A stretch of DNA of 64,000 nucleotides from Polycladomyces zharkentensis (GTDB taxonomy: Bacteria; Bacillota; Bacilli; Thermoactinomycetales; JIR-001): assembly GCF_016938855.1 (NCBI RefSeq), contig NZ_JAFHAP010000011.1, forward strand, positions 186,001-250,000. Direction: 5' to 3'. How positions within the stretch are numbered: position 1 is the first letter of the stretch; every line of letters starts with the position of its first letter. The notes beneath the pieces were generated by a model. The model was not told the DNA's origin and made no database searches. It was given only the letters and a program-made list of their open reading frames with translations. Below, one piece after another: positions 34,019-43,367 of the stretch. The translations under genes and the position numbers were made by a program.

Positions 34019-36079
34019 TCATTCCGCTTTTTCCAGTTGGACCGCGGTGGAGAAAAAGACGGCACCGCCACCCATATCGGCTTCCCGGTCGGGCGTGAGT
34101 TGGTTGATCCCTTTTCCGTCCGGATAGGAGGACAACCACCACAATCCCATGCTGACCAACACGCCGGGAAGAACGGCGTCGGTCACTTTTGCCGTCAAGG
34201 TACAACTGCCCCGCTCGTTCCGGATGCGTACGAGACTCCCGTCGACAATCCCCTTCCGCTCTGCGTCTTTCGGGTGAATTTGCAAAGTGGGCCGTCCCTC
34301 CATCTTCTGCAGTTTGGGAATGTTGCCCATGCTGGAGTTGAGATACTGGTGGTTGGGCGGAGAGATCAGCATGAACGTATCGGGGTCTTTCGCGTTTCGT
34401 TCCCCGTCGGTCCCCTCTTTCAGTGCGATGTGAGCAGGGAGGGGGTCCAGTCCTTGCGCCCGGAGCGATTCATTGAACAGCTGAATCCGGATACCGCGTT
34501 GCAACCGTTCCGGAAATGCCGCATTCTCCGATAGATCCAGCTTGACGATCTCTTTTTCCATCAGCTCGTCAAAATCGATACGGGACAGGCAGGGATTCTC
34601 CGGGTTGTCCAGGACTTGGCGGATCAGGTCCTCTTCCGTATCGTCAAAGCAGGGTTCCGTGAAACCCATCCGTTTGGCCAACGTACGGAACAGCTTGTAG
34701 TTGGACCAGGCTTCGCCTTGCGGTGGCAGGATCGGACGTGCCACTTGGACGTACATATGCCAGTAGGATTTGTATACATCCAGGTTTTCGAAATGGGATG
34801 TGGCGGGCAGCACCAAATCGGCATAACGGGCGGTGTCCGTGAGAAACAGGTCGTGTACCACCGTGAACAGATCTTCCCGGGCCAGACCGCGCAACACCTT
34901 TTCCTGAGAAGGTGCCACCGCGGCCGGATTGCTGTTGTATACGAACAGCATGCGAATCGGCGGATCAGCCTCCAGCAATGCGCTTCCCAGTTGGATCATG
35001 TTGATGCTGCGCACGTCGGGATCGGGCAACAGATCGGGACGTTCCAGTTTGTCGGTGTCCACTTGGACCAAACCGTTTTCCTTGAGCGCTCCGCCGCCTT
35101 TGTACTGCCACTGGCCGGTAAGTGCCGGCAGACAGGTGATGGTGCGAACGATCATGCCGCCGTTGTCATGATGTTGCAAACCGTTGCCGATCCGGATGAG
35201 CGAGGGTGACGTTTTCCCATACTCCCGGGCAAGCCGGATGATGGTCTCCTTCGGTACGCCCGTGATGCGGGATACCCGTTCGGGCGGATATGTTTTCAGC
35301 CGTTCCTTTAGCTGCTCCCAACCGACGGTATGATCGCGCAAAAAAGCTTCGTCAATCAGGTTTTCCCGTTCCAACACGTGCATCATGCCCAGTGCCAGTG
35401 CTGCGTCGGTTCCGGGATACAACTGGACGAACTCGTCGGCCCACCGTGCCGTCTGATTGCGATGAACGTCGATGACCACGATTTTGGCCCCTTGTTTGCG
35501 GGCTTGCTCGAACAGCATCACTTGATGCATGTTGGTGCTGACGATGTTGCCGCCCCAAACGATGATATACCGGCTATGGACCGTGTCTTCGGGATCAATC
35601 GCCCCCTTGATCCCCATGGTGGCACGGAATCCTTGACTGCCTGCCGCGTTGCAGATGGTGCGCTCCAGCCGCGTCGCTCCGAGGCGATGAAAGAAGCGCC
35701 GATCCATCGTCCCATTGTTGACCAGGCCCATGTTGCCGTAATAACTATAGGGAAGAATCGATTCGGCGCCGTATTCGGCAATGAGATTTTTCATTCGTGA
35801 CGTGATCTCGTCCAGCGCCTCTTCCCAAGTGATCCGTTCAAACTTGCCTTCCCCTTTCCTGCCTGTGCGTCGCATCGGGTAAAGCAGCCGTTCCGGATGG
35901 TGGACTCGGGCAGGGAAATAGCGTACTTTATGGCAAATCACTCCGCGGGTGATGGGGTGATCAGGATCGCCGGTCACCCGGGTGATGCGACCGTCTTCCA
36001 CCGTGACGCGCAAGCCGCAGGTGTCCGGGCAATCCAGCGGGCAGACGGAGCGAAAAATTTCTCGGGTTGATGGTGACAC
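34019..36079 (-). CDS. Molybdopterin-dependent oxidoreductase (formate dehydrogenase/DMSO reductase superfamily)
   Basis: A 686-residue enzyme of the Mo-bisMGD superfamily. An N-terminal iron-sulfur motif CPLDCPDTCGL, with the next cysteine in GVICHKVR, binds [4Fe-4S]. Then come RRTGRKGEGKFERITWEEALDEI and the middle MGD-binding domains (WGGNIVSTNMHQV, PGTDAALALGMMHVL). The C-terminal molybdopterin dinucleotide-binding domain has HPKDAERKGI and SMGLWW. The substrate is unknown; related B. subtilis proteins include YoaE. No partner subunit or Mo-cofactor gene is adjacent. I start at the GTG at 36079, behind GGAGGGAG, instead of the ATG at 36106. Confidence 0.88.
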   Translation of the reverse strand: MSPSTREIFRSVCPLDCPDTCGLRVTVEDGRITRVTGDPDHPITRGVICHKVRYFPARVHHPERLLYPMRRTGRKGEGKFERITWEEALDEITSRMKNLIAEYGAESILPYSYYGNMGLVNNGTMDRRFFHRLGATRLERTICNAAGSQGFRATMGIKGAIDPEDTVHSRYIIVWGGNIVSTNMHQVMLFEQARKQGAKIVVIDVHRNQTARWADEFVQLYPGTDAALALGMMHVLERENLIDEAFLRDHTVGWEQLKERLKTYPPERVSRITGVPKETIIRLAREYGKTSPSLIRIGNGLQHHDNGGMIVRTITCLPALTGQWQYKGGGALKENGLVQVDTDKLERPDLLPDPDVRSINMIQLGSALLEADPPIRMLFVYNSNPAAVAPSQEKVLRGLAREDLFTVVHDLFLTDTARYADLVLPATSHFENLDVYKSYWHMYVQVARPILPPQGEAWSNYKLFRTLAKRMGFTEPCFDDTEEDLIRQVLDNPENPCLSRIDFDELMEKEIVKLDLSENAAFPERLQRGIRIQLFNESLRAQGLDPLPAHIALKEGTDGERNAKDPDTFMLISPPNHQYLNSSMGNIPKLQKMEGRPTLQIHPKDAERKGIVDGSLVRIRNERGSCTLTAKVTDAVLPGVLVSMGLWWLSSYPDGKGINQLTPDREADMGGGAVFFSTAVQLEKAE

Positions 36080-36204
36080 GTTTCTCCCTCCAGCCTTTTT
36101 CCACATATTTTACCTTTTGCATAAGCGGTTGGAAAGAGAAAGGGCTGTACGAATCCGGCATCGTTTGAGACAATGCTCATGATGACATCAAAGGAGGGAA
36201 CGAT

Positions 36205-36930
36205 GTGCTGGCCCAATTGTGGCGGGCGGCCGGATGGGGGGTGCCGTCCCATGATGAGGTGAAGGTGTGGGTGGAACGGGCGCTGAAAGAAGGGGCAAAA
36301 CGAAAGGGACGGCCGGGAGATCGGCGGTACGAATGGACGGATTGGCCCATGTCGCCCAGTGTCCGTTTCCGCGTGATGACGGACGGAACACGTGTGGTGC
36401 AGTTGGTACCGGCGCTCGTTTGCGGATCGACTCATCCGTTTGTTCCTTCAATCGTCCGGCAAACGGAACACCATTGCATCGCTTGGGGGGCGTGGCGGAG
36501 TCAAACGGGTGGCATCCTGCATCGGACGGCAATCTGGATGCAAAATGGCTGGGAAGCGGAGCAATCAGGTCCATGGACGATGAGGATCGCCGGTCTGGCG
36601 TATCAAGTAAAGGTGGATACAACATCTTTGGGCACGGCAGAATCGATGCCGCTGTTTGCGCAGGTTGCTCGCTTTACACGTGAGATCCCCTTGGAGGAGC
36701 AGGCGAATTATGCCGTTCGGGGAAAGGTGGAGGAAGTGGAAGAAGAGGGCAACCGGATCACCGGTCAAACGCTTTGGAAAATCACATTGTCGGGAAAAGA
36801 CCAGTGGCAGTTGACCATGGTGACACATCCAGCTTTGGTGGAGGGGAAAATCCGCCCGGGTGTTTGGGTGGTGGCCGAGTGTCGATTACAAGGGGAGATG
36901 GTGGACTGGGGCGATCAGGTAAATCCGTGA
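36205..36930 (+). CDS. Hypothetical protein
   Basis: A 241-residue protein starting at GTG 36205 behind AAAGGAGGG, divergent from the oxidoreductase gene. It has no signal peptide and no membrane helix. It contains a basic, Trp-rich N-terminal half (WVERALKEGAKRKGRPGDRR, YEWTDWPM), and a C-terminal part with alternating beta-like stretches: YAVRGKVEEVEEEGNRITGQ, WKITLSGKDQWQLTMVTHP. The C-terminal part could be an OB-fold, since it ends in KIRPGVWVVAECRLQGEM. I do not recognise the family. The family 1 repeat copy C begins five bases after the stop. Confidence 0.65.
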   Translation: MLAQLWRAAGWGVPSHDEVKVWVERALKEGAKRKGRPGDRRYEWTDWPMSPSVRFRVMTDGTRVVQLVPALVCGSTHPFVPSIVRQTEHHCIAWGAWRSQTGGILHRTAIWMQNGWEAEQSGPWTMRIAGLAYQVKVDTTSLGTAESMPLFAQVARFTREIPLEEQANYAVRGKVEEVEEEGNRITGQTLWKITLSGKDQWQLTMVTHPALVEGKIRPGVWVVAECRLQGEMVDWGDQVNP

Positions 36931-36934
36931 GGAG

Positions 36935-37144
36935 AAAATGATTTGCCAAGTGACGAAGACCTCAGCCCGACTGCGCGAAGTCCCGGAAAGAGCAAGGATG
37001 GAATCGAGGCAACTTCCTCTGAGCGAAACGTACTTTGCCCGCGTCCTGTACTCCCGGTCGGAGCGGCCATGAACGGCTCCCTTTGCAGAGCAATGGTGGA
37101 GCAAGCCGAAAAAAGCAATTGGACAGTATTCATCGGACACGCTT
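36935..37144 (+). repeat. Dispersed structured repeat, family 1, copy C
   Basis: It shares CCCGGAAAGAGCAAGGA, the apical GAGCGAAACGTACTTTGC (identical to copy B over 18 bases) and GCGTCCTG. It also has the 3' box GGTGGAGCAAGCCG (37096-37109) and GGACAGTATTCATCGGACACG (37121-37141). The outer stem CCGG/CCGG and AGGA/TCCT remain; part of the middle stem is lost. Downstream is the 3' end of a convergent small gene. Confidence 0.75.
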
Positions 37145-37209
37145 AAGGATGTCACTGCGTTCGCAGATAATGTAACGGGTTCCAATGGCGGATGTTTCGC
37201 GTTTACGGG

Positions 37210-37386
37210 TTATCGCCGGCCGCGCCGTTCGATTTCCGCGATGATTTGATGATGCAAGCTGACTCCCTGCGCATTCATCAGCGGGGCAAGCTGTGAAAAA
37301 ACGGCGTGCTGAAACGCCAGTTCCTCATCGGTCCATTGGGAAAGCGGCGTGGTGTGCAACGTTTGCCAATCACGGCCGACAAACAC
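37210..37386 (-). CDS. Small soluble protein (58 residues), unknown
   Basis: The frame runs from GTG 37386 (five bases after GAGGTGAG) to TAA 37210-37212. The product begins VFVGRDWQTLHTTPLSQWTD, continues EELAFQHAVFSQLAPLMNAQ and ends EIERRGRR. The amphipathic helical pattern and codon use look real. It recalls the small cytosolic proteins common in spore formers, but I cannot name the family. It is divergent from pabB, 86 bases apart. Confidence 0.65.
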   Translation of the reverse strand: MFVGRDWQTLHTTPLSQWTDEELAFQHAVFSQLAPLMNAQGVSLHHQIIAEIERRGRR

Positions 37387-37472
37387 GATGACTCACCTCA
37401 GTTGCATCAGGGTTGTTTTCAGTATGGTTCAATCCCGCGATTTGATACATCGAAGCTCAAGGAGTTGTGGTG

Positions 37473-38900
37473 ATGAGGATCGTAGCGCGTCTCTTGTCTG
37501 AGGAGATCGAACCGGAGCGCGTGTTCTCCCGGTTGTACGGAAGCTGTACCCATGCGTTTTGGCTGGATGGCCAAGGAAGTGACCGCAGTGGCCGTTTTTC
37601 CTGGATGGGGGGAGATCCGTTTCTGTTGATGTCCACCCGTCATGGGCGGACCACGATAATCCGAAACGGTCAGGTACGCACATATGGGGACCATCCGTTC
37701 ACGCTGCTGAAATCGCTGGCCCAGTCTTGGTCGGTGACGGATGTCCCTTTGCCGGATGTCCCGTTTTTGGCCGGCGGTGTCGGATATGTCGGCTATGAGA
37801 TGAAGCGGTATGTGGAACAACTGCCGCAGACCGGTGCTGATCCGTTCGGCTTGCCGGAGATGTACTGGATGTGGTTTGACAAAGTGATGGTATTTGACCA
37901 TGCCGAACGATGTGTCTGGCTCTGCAAATGGCAGTTGGATAAAGAAACCGCTACTGATGTGGAACGAACGCTGAACGAATGGGAAACCGCCGTCTTGCGT
38001 GCCGCACGTATTTCCCTTCCCACCCGCGCATGGCCTGATTGTATCGCGGTTGACATGGATGAGTCGGCGTTTCGTTATACGGTGAGCCGTGACCAATATC
38101 TGCGCAAAATCGAAATCATTCAACGCCATATTGCGGACGGGGATATTTACCAAGCTTGTCTGACGCATTTGATCACTGCCGATTTGACGTCGGACGGTTG
38201 GGAGTTGTATCGGGTGTTGCGCCGGATCAATCCCGCGCCTTTTTCGTGTTATCTCAAGTTGGGAGAAACGCAAGTGGTCTCTTCCTCTCCGGAACGCTTT
38301 TTGCGTGTGCGTGCCGATCGCATGGTGGACAGCAGCCCGATCAAAGGAACACGTCCGCGGGGACGTACCCCGGAGGAGGACGCGCGATTGGCTGACGAGT
38401 TGGCCACGCATCAAAAAGACCGGGCGGAAAACGTGATGATCGTTGATCTTGTGCGCAATGATCTGGGCAGAGTTGCGGAGCCCGGCAGTGTACGCGTACC
38501 CGAATTGCTTGCTGTGAAATCTTACGCCACCGTTCATCAACTGGTGTCCACAGTGGAAGCCAGGTTGCGGGAAGATCTGCACGCCGTGGACGCGTTGCAG
38601 GCCGCGTTTCCCGGCGGCTCCATGACGGGTGCGCCCAAGATTCGTGCGATGGAGATTTTGGATCGGTTGGAACCTACAGTGCGGGGAATTTATTCCGGCG
38701 GGATCGGTTATTTGGATGTCCGCGGGACAATGGATCTCAGTATGGTGATCCGCACAGTGATTTGCCGAAAGGGACAAGCCTTTTTTCACGTGGGTGGCGG
38801 AATCGTCGCCGATTCTGATCCCGTGGCGGAGTATCAGGAGACGATGGACAAAGCCCGTGCGCTCAAGGCAGCGATCCACTGGACGAATCGCCAAACATGA
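37473..38900 (+). CDS. pabB: Aminodeoxychorismate synthase component I
   Basis: A 475-residue chorismate-utilising enzyme. An N-terminal TrpE_N-like half (to about 190) precedes the catalytic half. The catalytic half has IIQRHIADGDIYQACLTH, FSCYLKLGETQVVSSSPERFL, the DSSPIKGTRPRG loop, AENVMIVDLVRNDLGRV and FPGGSMTGAPKIRAMEI. It makes 4-amino-4-deoxychorismate for folate. The PIKGT lysine fits PabB rather than TrpE, but family separation by eye is not certain. No pabA or pabC is adjacent, which differs from the usual folate operon. GGAG lies eight bases before the ATG. Confidence 0.85.
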   Translation: MRIVARLLSEEIEPERVFSRLYGSCTHAFWLDGQGSDRSGRFSWMGGDPFLLMSTRHGRTTIIRNGQVRTYGDHPFTLLKSLAQSWSVTDVPLPDVPFLAGGVGYVGYEMKRYVEQLPQTGADPFGLPEMYWMWFDKVMVFDHAERCVWLCKWQLDKETATDVERTLNEWETAVLRAARISLPTRAWPDCIAVDMDESAFRYTVSRDQYLRKIEIIQRHIADGDIYQACLTHLITADLTSDGWELYRVLRRINPAPFSCYLKLGETQVVSSSPERFLRVRADRMVDSSPIKGTRPRGRTPEEDARLADELATHQKDRAENVMIVDLVRNDLGRVAEPGSVRVPELLAVKSYATVHQLVSTVEARLREDLHAVDALQAAFPGGSMTGAPKIRAMEILDRLEPTVRGIYSGGIGYLDVRGTMDLSMVIRTVICRKGQAFFHVGGGIVADSDPVAEYQETMDKARALKAAIHWTNRQT

Positions 38901-38969
38901 CACCACCTGCCATGGATGGGGCGTGGTGGATGATTTCAATTATAAATATTACGTGATATTTTCCATTTC

Positions 38970-39012
38970 AAAAAAGCCTTTTTCCGGTTTGTTGGAAACA
39001 AAGGAAAAAGGC
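38970..39012 (-). terminator. Terminator of the YhcN-type lipoprotein gene
   Basis: GCCTTTTTCC (38976-38985) and GGAAAAAGGC (39003-39012) form a 10-bp stem. On the minus strand it is followed by TTTTTT. Confidence 0.8.
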
Positions 39013-39092
39013 ATGAGTCAAGCGTACGGGGATCGTCAAAGAGTGTGAGCATCATGTATCTCGTTGGTTGAGACGGGAAAAATATGAAAACG

Positions 39093-39452
39093 TCAATGCG
39101 CGTTCGTCCGTGTGTTGGACAGTATTCTGACCTCAAACGGTTTGTGTGGGGCGATATCACCCACATTGCGATGTACCAGTCGTTTGATACGGTGGTATTG
39201 ATCCGGTTTTACCCAGCGTTCCGGCTCCACGTATACGATGAGGCGTCGCCCGTCATAGTCCGTCCGGGCGGATCGAACTCCCTCGACGGTTTGAGCCGCC
39301 TGTACCATATGGCTTTCGGGATAACCTACATAGGTATAGGATTGACTGTCATTGGTCAGTCCTTGGCGTTGTCCCGGTGGTTTGGCCCATTGGCATCCCG
39401 CGGAAACTGTCAAGAAACCACACATCATACCTGCGAAAATGCGGCGATTCAT
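39093..39452 (-). CDS. YhcN/YlaJ-type sporulation lipoprotein
   Basis: A 119-residue lipoprotein: MNRRIFAGMMCGFLTVSAGC puts the lipidated cysteine at residue 20. The mature part has the YhcN/YlaJ look, AQTVEGVRSARTDYDGRRLIVYVEPERW, ending in VRILSNTRTNAH. Relatives are found in the forespore or spore membrane and help outgrowth; the exact task is unknown. GAGGAGGGAAGGGA precedes the ATG at 39452. It is divergent from the membrane protein at 39558. Confidence 0.8.
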   Translation of the reverse strand: MNRRIFAGMMCGFLTVSAGCQWAKPPGQRQGLTNDSQSYTYVGYPESHMVQAAQTVEGVRSARTDYDGRRLIVYVEPERWVKPDQYHRIKRLVHRNVGDIAPHKPFEVRILSNTRTNAH

Positions 39453-39557
39453 TCCCTTCCCTCCTCTTTTTGCATAGTTTGGGTTGAAAAAAGTCCGGCT
39501 TTGCAAGGGAAATCTTCCCTGTCGGTCCGAAGACTTGATGAAAAAGAGGTGGAGGCT

Positions 39558-40196
39558 GTGAGTATACCCGTACGTGTCTCGAAGTGGTTGCTTCCGGTTA
39601 CCCTTGCAGTGCATGCGGGAGGGGTTGCCGGATGGTTGGTTTGGTATTGGCGGGATGGCGAGGGAGGGTCGCCGGCGTGGTTGTGGCAGGCCGGCATATT
39701 GGCGGCTTGTTGCATGGCGGTTTGGTACGGGAGATGGTACCGGTGCTTTTCCGCCGAATACGGTGCCTTTCTCTCGTTGGCATGGTTGATATGGGTGATT
39801 GGGTCCGCATCCGTTATCCTGCACCATGTGATCCAATTGACGATGATATCCGCTTTGACCGAATTGCTGAGACAAATTCCTTCGGTTTGGTTGCAGACAT
39901 ATTTGGCGGAATGGAACCGTCTGCTGTACGTTTTTGGCGGCATATTCGGTCACTTTTGTTATGTATGTTCCGGTTTGATGTGTACGGTGGTCCTGTCCCG
40001 GAATCCGTCGTTTTCGGCGCGGGTGGCCGGTTATTCGTTCGGTTTGTGGATGGTGGGTCTGGCGTCCGTACTCTGGTGTTGGTACAGAAATGTTCCGTCA
40101 GCTTGGTTGTTTGGATTTCCGTTGTTTTTGTCCGGCGGGTGGTCGGCACTGATGGCGGGAGCCACCCCCGCAGAGGATGGGGCGGCATCTTGGTGA
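39558..40196 (+). CDS. Polytopic membrane protein, unknown
   Basis: A 212-residue protein with six or so hydrophobic segments: LLPVTLAVHAGGVAGWLVWY, WLWQAGILAACCMAVWYG, FLSLAWLIWVIGSASVILHH, then LLYVFGGIFGHFCYVCSGLM, FGLWMVGLASVLWCWY and WLFGFPLFLSGGWSALM. The GTG at 39558 follows AGGTGGAGG. It is Trp-rich and has no charged motif that suggests transport or catalysis. I do not recognise the family. It is on the same strand as, and 130 bases ahead of, the methyltransferase gene. Confidence 0.6.
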   Translation: MSIPVRVSKWLLPVTLAVHAGGVAGWLVWYWRDGEGGSPAWLWQAGILAACCMAVWYGRWYRCFSAEYGAFLSLAWLIWVIGSASVILHHVIQLTMISALTELLRQIPSVWLQTYLAEWNRLLYVFGGIFGHFCYVCSGLMCTVVLSRNPSFSARVAGYSFGLWMVGLASVLWCWYRNVPSAWLFGFPLFLSGGWSALMAGATPAEDGAASW

Positions 40197-40325
40197 TCGA
40201 TCGGGTGCGTGGGGAAGAGCGCTTTTTTTGGATTGTGTTAAGAGAATGTTAAGGTCTTCACCCCTGAAATGTTCAGAATCCGCGTTTAATCTGGTAGGTG
40301 TCGAAGTAAACAAGGGAGTGATATC

Positions 40326-40913
40326 GTGGAGTCATTGATGGACCGAATGGCGTTTTTGTTGCGTTTTTTTCGATCCCCGCGTATGATCGGCAGCATCACC
40401 CCCAGCTCCGCCCACCTCGTTCGGGCCATGCTCGATCCCATTCCGTGGGAACGGGTCAACACGGTGGTTGAATTGGGAGCAGGAACCGGGGTGATCACCG
40501 AAGCGTTGGTTCAACGGACCCATCCGGAGACACGTGTCATCGTATTTGAACAAGATTCCCGTTTACGGGACTTGCTGTTTCATCGTTTTCCGTACATTGA
40601 TCATGCCGACCATGCGGAAAAACTGGGTGAGGTGTTGGAGCGGTACGGGATCGGACGGGCGGATTGCATCCTGTCCAGTTTGCCTTTCACCAATTTTCCG
40701 AAAGGCATGCGGCAAGTCATCTTGGATGAAGTGGCGGAACGGTTGGCACCGGACGGTATGTTTGTCGCCTACCAGTATTCCCTGCACATGTTGCCGCTGT
40801 TGAGGGAGCGATTTCAGCGCGTCTCGTTCCGGTTGGTATTTTGGAATCTGCCCCCCGCTTTCGTCTATGTATGCAGAAAACCCAAAACACGGAAGAAGGG
40901 AAAAAGCAAATGA
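40326..40913 (+). CDS. SAM-dependent methyltransferase (phospholipid N-methyltransferase-like)
   Basis: A 195-residue class I methyltransferase with motif I VVELGAGTGVITEAL (about 47-61), an acidic FEQD after strand 2, and SSLPFTNFP in the motif IV place. The N-terminal RFFRSPRMIGSITPSSAHLVRAM resembles the rRNA adenine dimethylase/PmtA group. Such proteins methylate phosphatidylethanolamine or small molecules; the substrate is unproven. It lacks the longer C-terminal domain of KsgA/Erm, so rRNA is less likely. The GTG at 40326 follows AAGGGAGTG. Confidence 0.75.
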   Translation: MESLMDRMAFLLRFFRSPRMIGSITPSSAHLVRAMLDPIPWERVNTVVELGAGTGVITEALVQRTHPETRVIVFEQDSRLRDLLFHRFPYIDHADHAEKLGEVLERYGIGRADCILSSLPFTNFPKGMRQVILDEVAERLAPDGMFVAYQYSLHMLPLLRERFQRVSFRLVFWNLPPAFVYVCRKPKTRKKGKSK

Positions 40914-41010
40914 TTGGCTAAACCTTACTCCATCATCCACCAATGTGAAAAGATCAACCGGCATGGCGATGGAATGAGAAAGGATTTGTCGGGGGAGGAT
41001 GAATGGCCGG

Positions 41011-41733
41011 ATGGAAATGCAGACAACCGTGTTGATCGTTGACGATGAGCCGGACATTCGGGAGTTGATCCGTCTCTATCTGGCAAATGAGGGGTATCGC
41101 GTGTTGGAGGCGGCCGACGGTCGGGAAGCTTTGGAACTGACTCGCAAACATGAGATTGACCTGATGATCCTGGACGTCATGATGTCCGGGATGGACGGGA
41201 TGGAGACATGCGCCAAAATCCGTGAGAGGCAGTGGATGCCCATTATCATGCTGACGGCCAGGACGGGAGATCTGGACAAGATTCAAGGGCTGGCTGTGGG
41301 GGCCGACGATTATGTCACCAAACCGTTCAACCCTCTGGAACTGGTGGCGCGGGTCAAGTCACAGTTGCGGCGGTACAAACGATATGCCAACGCTTTTACA
41401 CTGCAAACAAATCTGCTTTCCATCGGTGGGGTGACCCTTCATCCCGAAATGCGCCAAGTATGGGTTCGCGGTCAACCCGTTCACCTGACACCTCGTGAAT
41501 TTGATATTTTGGCATTGTTGTTCCGCCATCCCGGAGTGGTGTTTCGTTCGGAAGAAATTTATGAACGGGTGTGGGGGGAACCGATGCTGACTTCCAACAA
41601 TACGATCATGGTACATATTCGAAAAATTCGCGAGAAGATCGAGGATGACCCCAAAAATCCCGCTATCGTGCTTACCGTTTGGGGGGTGGGATACAAGGCG
41701 GCGGCCGATTCCCATCCGGTTCGTCATGATTGA
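41011..41733 (+). CDS. OmpR/PhoB-family response regulator (VanR-like)
   Basis: A 240-residue regulator. The receiver domain (1-120) has the acidic pair DDE at 11-13, phospho-acceptor Asp55 (LMILDVMM), Thr near 83 and Lys near 105 (YVTKPF). The C-terminal winged helix ends in VWGVGYKAA. Three ATGs are in frame (40999, 41011, 41017); the GGGGGAGG site abuts the first, so the second or third is likelier. It overlaps the kinase gene by eight bases. The pair resembles VanR/VanS in sequence style, but no vanHAX genes are near. Confidence 0.9.
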   Translation: MEMQTTVLIVDDEPDIRELIRLYLANEGYRVLEAADGREALELTRKHEIDLMILDVMMSGMDGMETCAKIRERQWMPIIMLTARTGDLDKIQGLAVGADDYVTKPFNPLELVARVKSQLRRYKRYANAFTLQTNLLSIGGVTLHPEMRQVWVRGQPVHLTPREFDILALLFRHPGVVFRSEEIYERVWGEPMLTSNNTIMVHIRKIREKIEDDPKNPAIVLTVWGVGYKAAADSHPVRHD

Positions 41734-43162
41734 GCCGAAATTGCGAAAATGTCGTCTTGTGACCCGTTGGCTCAGGAAAATGTGGTCTCGTCTGCGAACC
41801 CGGATGATCGTCGTGTTTCTGATCAGTTTGGCGGCCATGTTGGTGGGGGGATCGATCGGGGAGCAACTTACCTTCAGAGAGAAGCGCTATTACTACTATC
41901 CGGAAGAAGAGGAAATGACCGCCCTGTTCTTGTCCCGTTATGCCCGGGAAATGACACAGATTCGAGCTGCCAAGCGAAACGAACGGTTGAACAGTCTCGA
42001 ACAAACCGGCAGGATGAGATTGCGCGTGTTGGATCAAGAAGGAAATCCGCTTTATCGGTCGGTGCATGCATCCAAGAGAAGAGAGAATATCCATACCCTG
42101 TTGTTTCAGATGAAACGTCAATCGGATGATCTGAATACCAGTGGCGGTGTTCGGAATCTGACGTTTGTCTATCCGTTTTATCTCGATCAACAACCGGTCT
42201 ATTTGGTGGCTGATTGGATAGGGAGCGGGAAGCCTGTCGATCAGGGAAATCCGTTGATGAGCTTTTGTTCCGCCATTTTGTCTTTCTGGCTTGTGTTCCA
42301 CTTGTTGACCAAGGGGAAACTGCGGCAAATTGCCGCCATGTCCCGCGGTGTCCGGGAGATTGCCCAAGGCAGGTGGGAAACGCGCGTGCCGGAAACAGGC
42401 GATGATGAATTGGGGATTTTGGGGCGACATATCAACGAAATGGCACGAAAGCTGAAGGAAAGCCGGGAGAAGGAAAAACGCCTGGACGCACAGCGCAACG
42501 AGTTGATCACCAGCATATCCCATGATCTGAGAACGCCGTTGACCTCCATCATCGGATACCTTCTCTGGATGAGGGATCACCCCGACATGTCCGAAGCGGA
42601 GGTTCGCCGTTATGCGGGTATCGGGCTTTCCAAAGCCCAAAGCATGAAACGGTTGATCGAGGATTTGTTCGACTATGCCAAGTGGACGCATCATCAAGCA
42701 CCGATCCGGAAAACCCGTCTGTTTTTCAACCGATTGATCGAACAGCTGGCGGAAGAGACGATTCCACTCGCCGAACGGGAGCAAATGAGCATCCGGCTTG
42801 ATCTGTGCGAAGACCCGTTGGAACTGGATGGCGATCCCGACCTTTTGGTGCGGATGTTGGAAAATGTCTTTCACAATGCGCTCCACCACGGCAGTCGGCC
42901 GGGCGAGATCGTGGTGTCCACGGCCAGGGAAGGGGACACGGCCGTGCTGAAGGTGACAAATATGGCTGATCCCTTGCCGAAAGAGAGACTGAGCCGATTG
43001 TTTGACCTGTTTGTCACCGGGGAGCAATCCCGATTACGCGGGTCGGGTGTCGGGTTGGCCATCGTCAGGATGATTGCGGAAATGCACGGGGGAAACGTGA
43101 CGGCCACCCAGGATCGAGGGATGCTGATGATCCGGTTTCGACTGCCGCTCTTGCATCAATGA
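41726..43162 (+). CDS. Membrane sensor histidine kinase (VanS-like)
   Basis: A 478-residue kinase. The first transmembrane helix is at about 26-44, then an extracytoplasmic sensor region (about 45-175, many Tyr and Glu: REKRYYYYPEEEEM), a second helix near 178-195, and a HAMP domain. The phospho-acceptor His266 is in SISHDLRTPLTSIIGYL. The ATPase domain has N, G1 and G2 boxes, e.g. RLRGSGVGLAIVRMIAEMHGG. The start ATG at 41726 lies inside the regulator gene (eight-base overlap), so they are coupled. The signal is unknown; the acidic, Tyr-rich sensor segment could bind cations or cationic peptides. Confidence 0.9.
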   Translation: MIEPKLRKCRLVTRWLRKMWSRLRTRMIVVFLISLAAMLVGGSIGEQLTFREKRYYYYPEEEEMTALFLSRYAREMTQIRAAKRNERLNSLEQTGRMRLRVLDQEGNPLYRSVHASKRRENIHTLLFQMKRQSDDLNTSGGVRNLTFVYPFYLDQQPVYLVADWIGSGKPVDQGNPLMSFCSAILSFWLVFHLLTKGKLRQIAAMSRGVREIAQGRWETRVPETGDDELGILGRHINEMARKLKESREKEKRLDAQRNELITSISHDLRTPLTSIIGYLLWMRDHPDMSEAEVRRYAGIGLSKAQSMKRLIEDLFDYAKWTHHQAPIRKTRLFFNRLIEQLAEETIPLAEREQMSIRLDLCEDPLELDGDPDLLVRMLENVFHNALHHGSRPGEIVVSTAREGDTAVLKVTNMADPLPKERLSRLFDLFVTGEQSRLRGSGVGLAIVRMIAEMHGGNVTATQDRGMLMIRFRLPLLHQ

Positions 43163-43367
43163 ACATACCAGTCCGGGCTTCGGGTGGGAGGGAAAAGCTG
43201 GTATCGGCGAAACGAACGGGGGAGCAAAAGTGAATGAATTGTGAACGCGAAACCAAGCAAATGCTAGTTTTTGAAAGATATTTGAGTGTTAACGGGGTTT
43301 GCATTCAAGTTGCGGGCGCGTTACACTTTTTAAAAGGAAGCCGCCATCGAGGGAGGAAACAACAAAT

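Noticed and set aside
41011-43162. Vancomycin-resistance (van) operon
   Set aside because: A VanRS-like pair and, 9 kb away, a VanW-domain protein occur, but no vanH, vanA/B or vanX genes; the similarity is only at family level.
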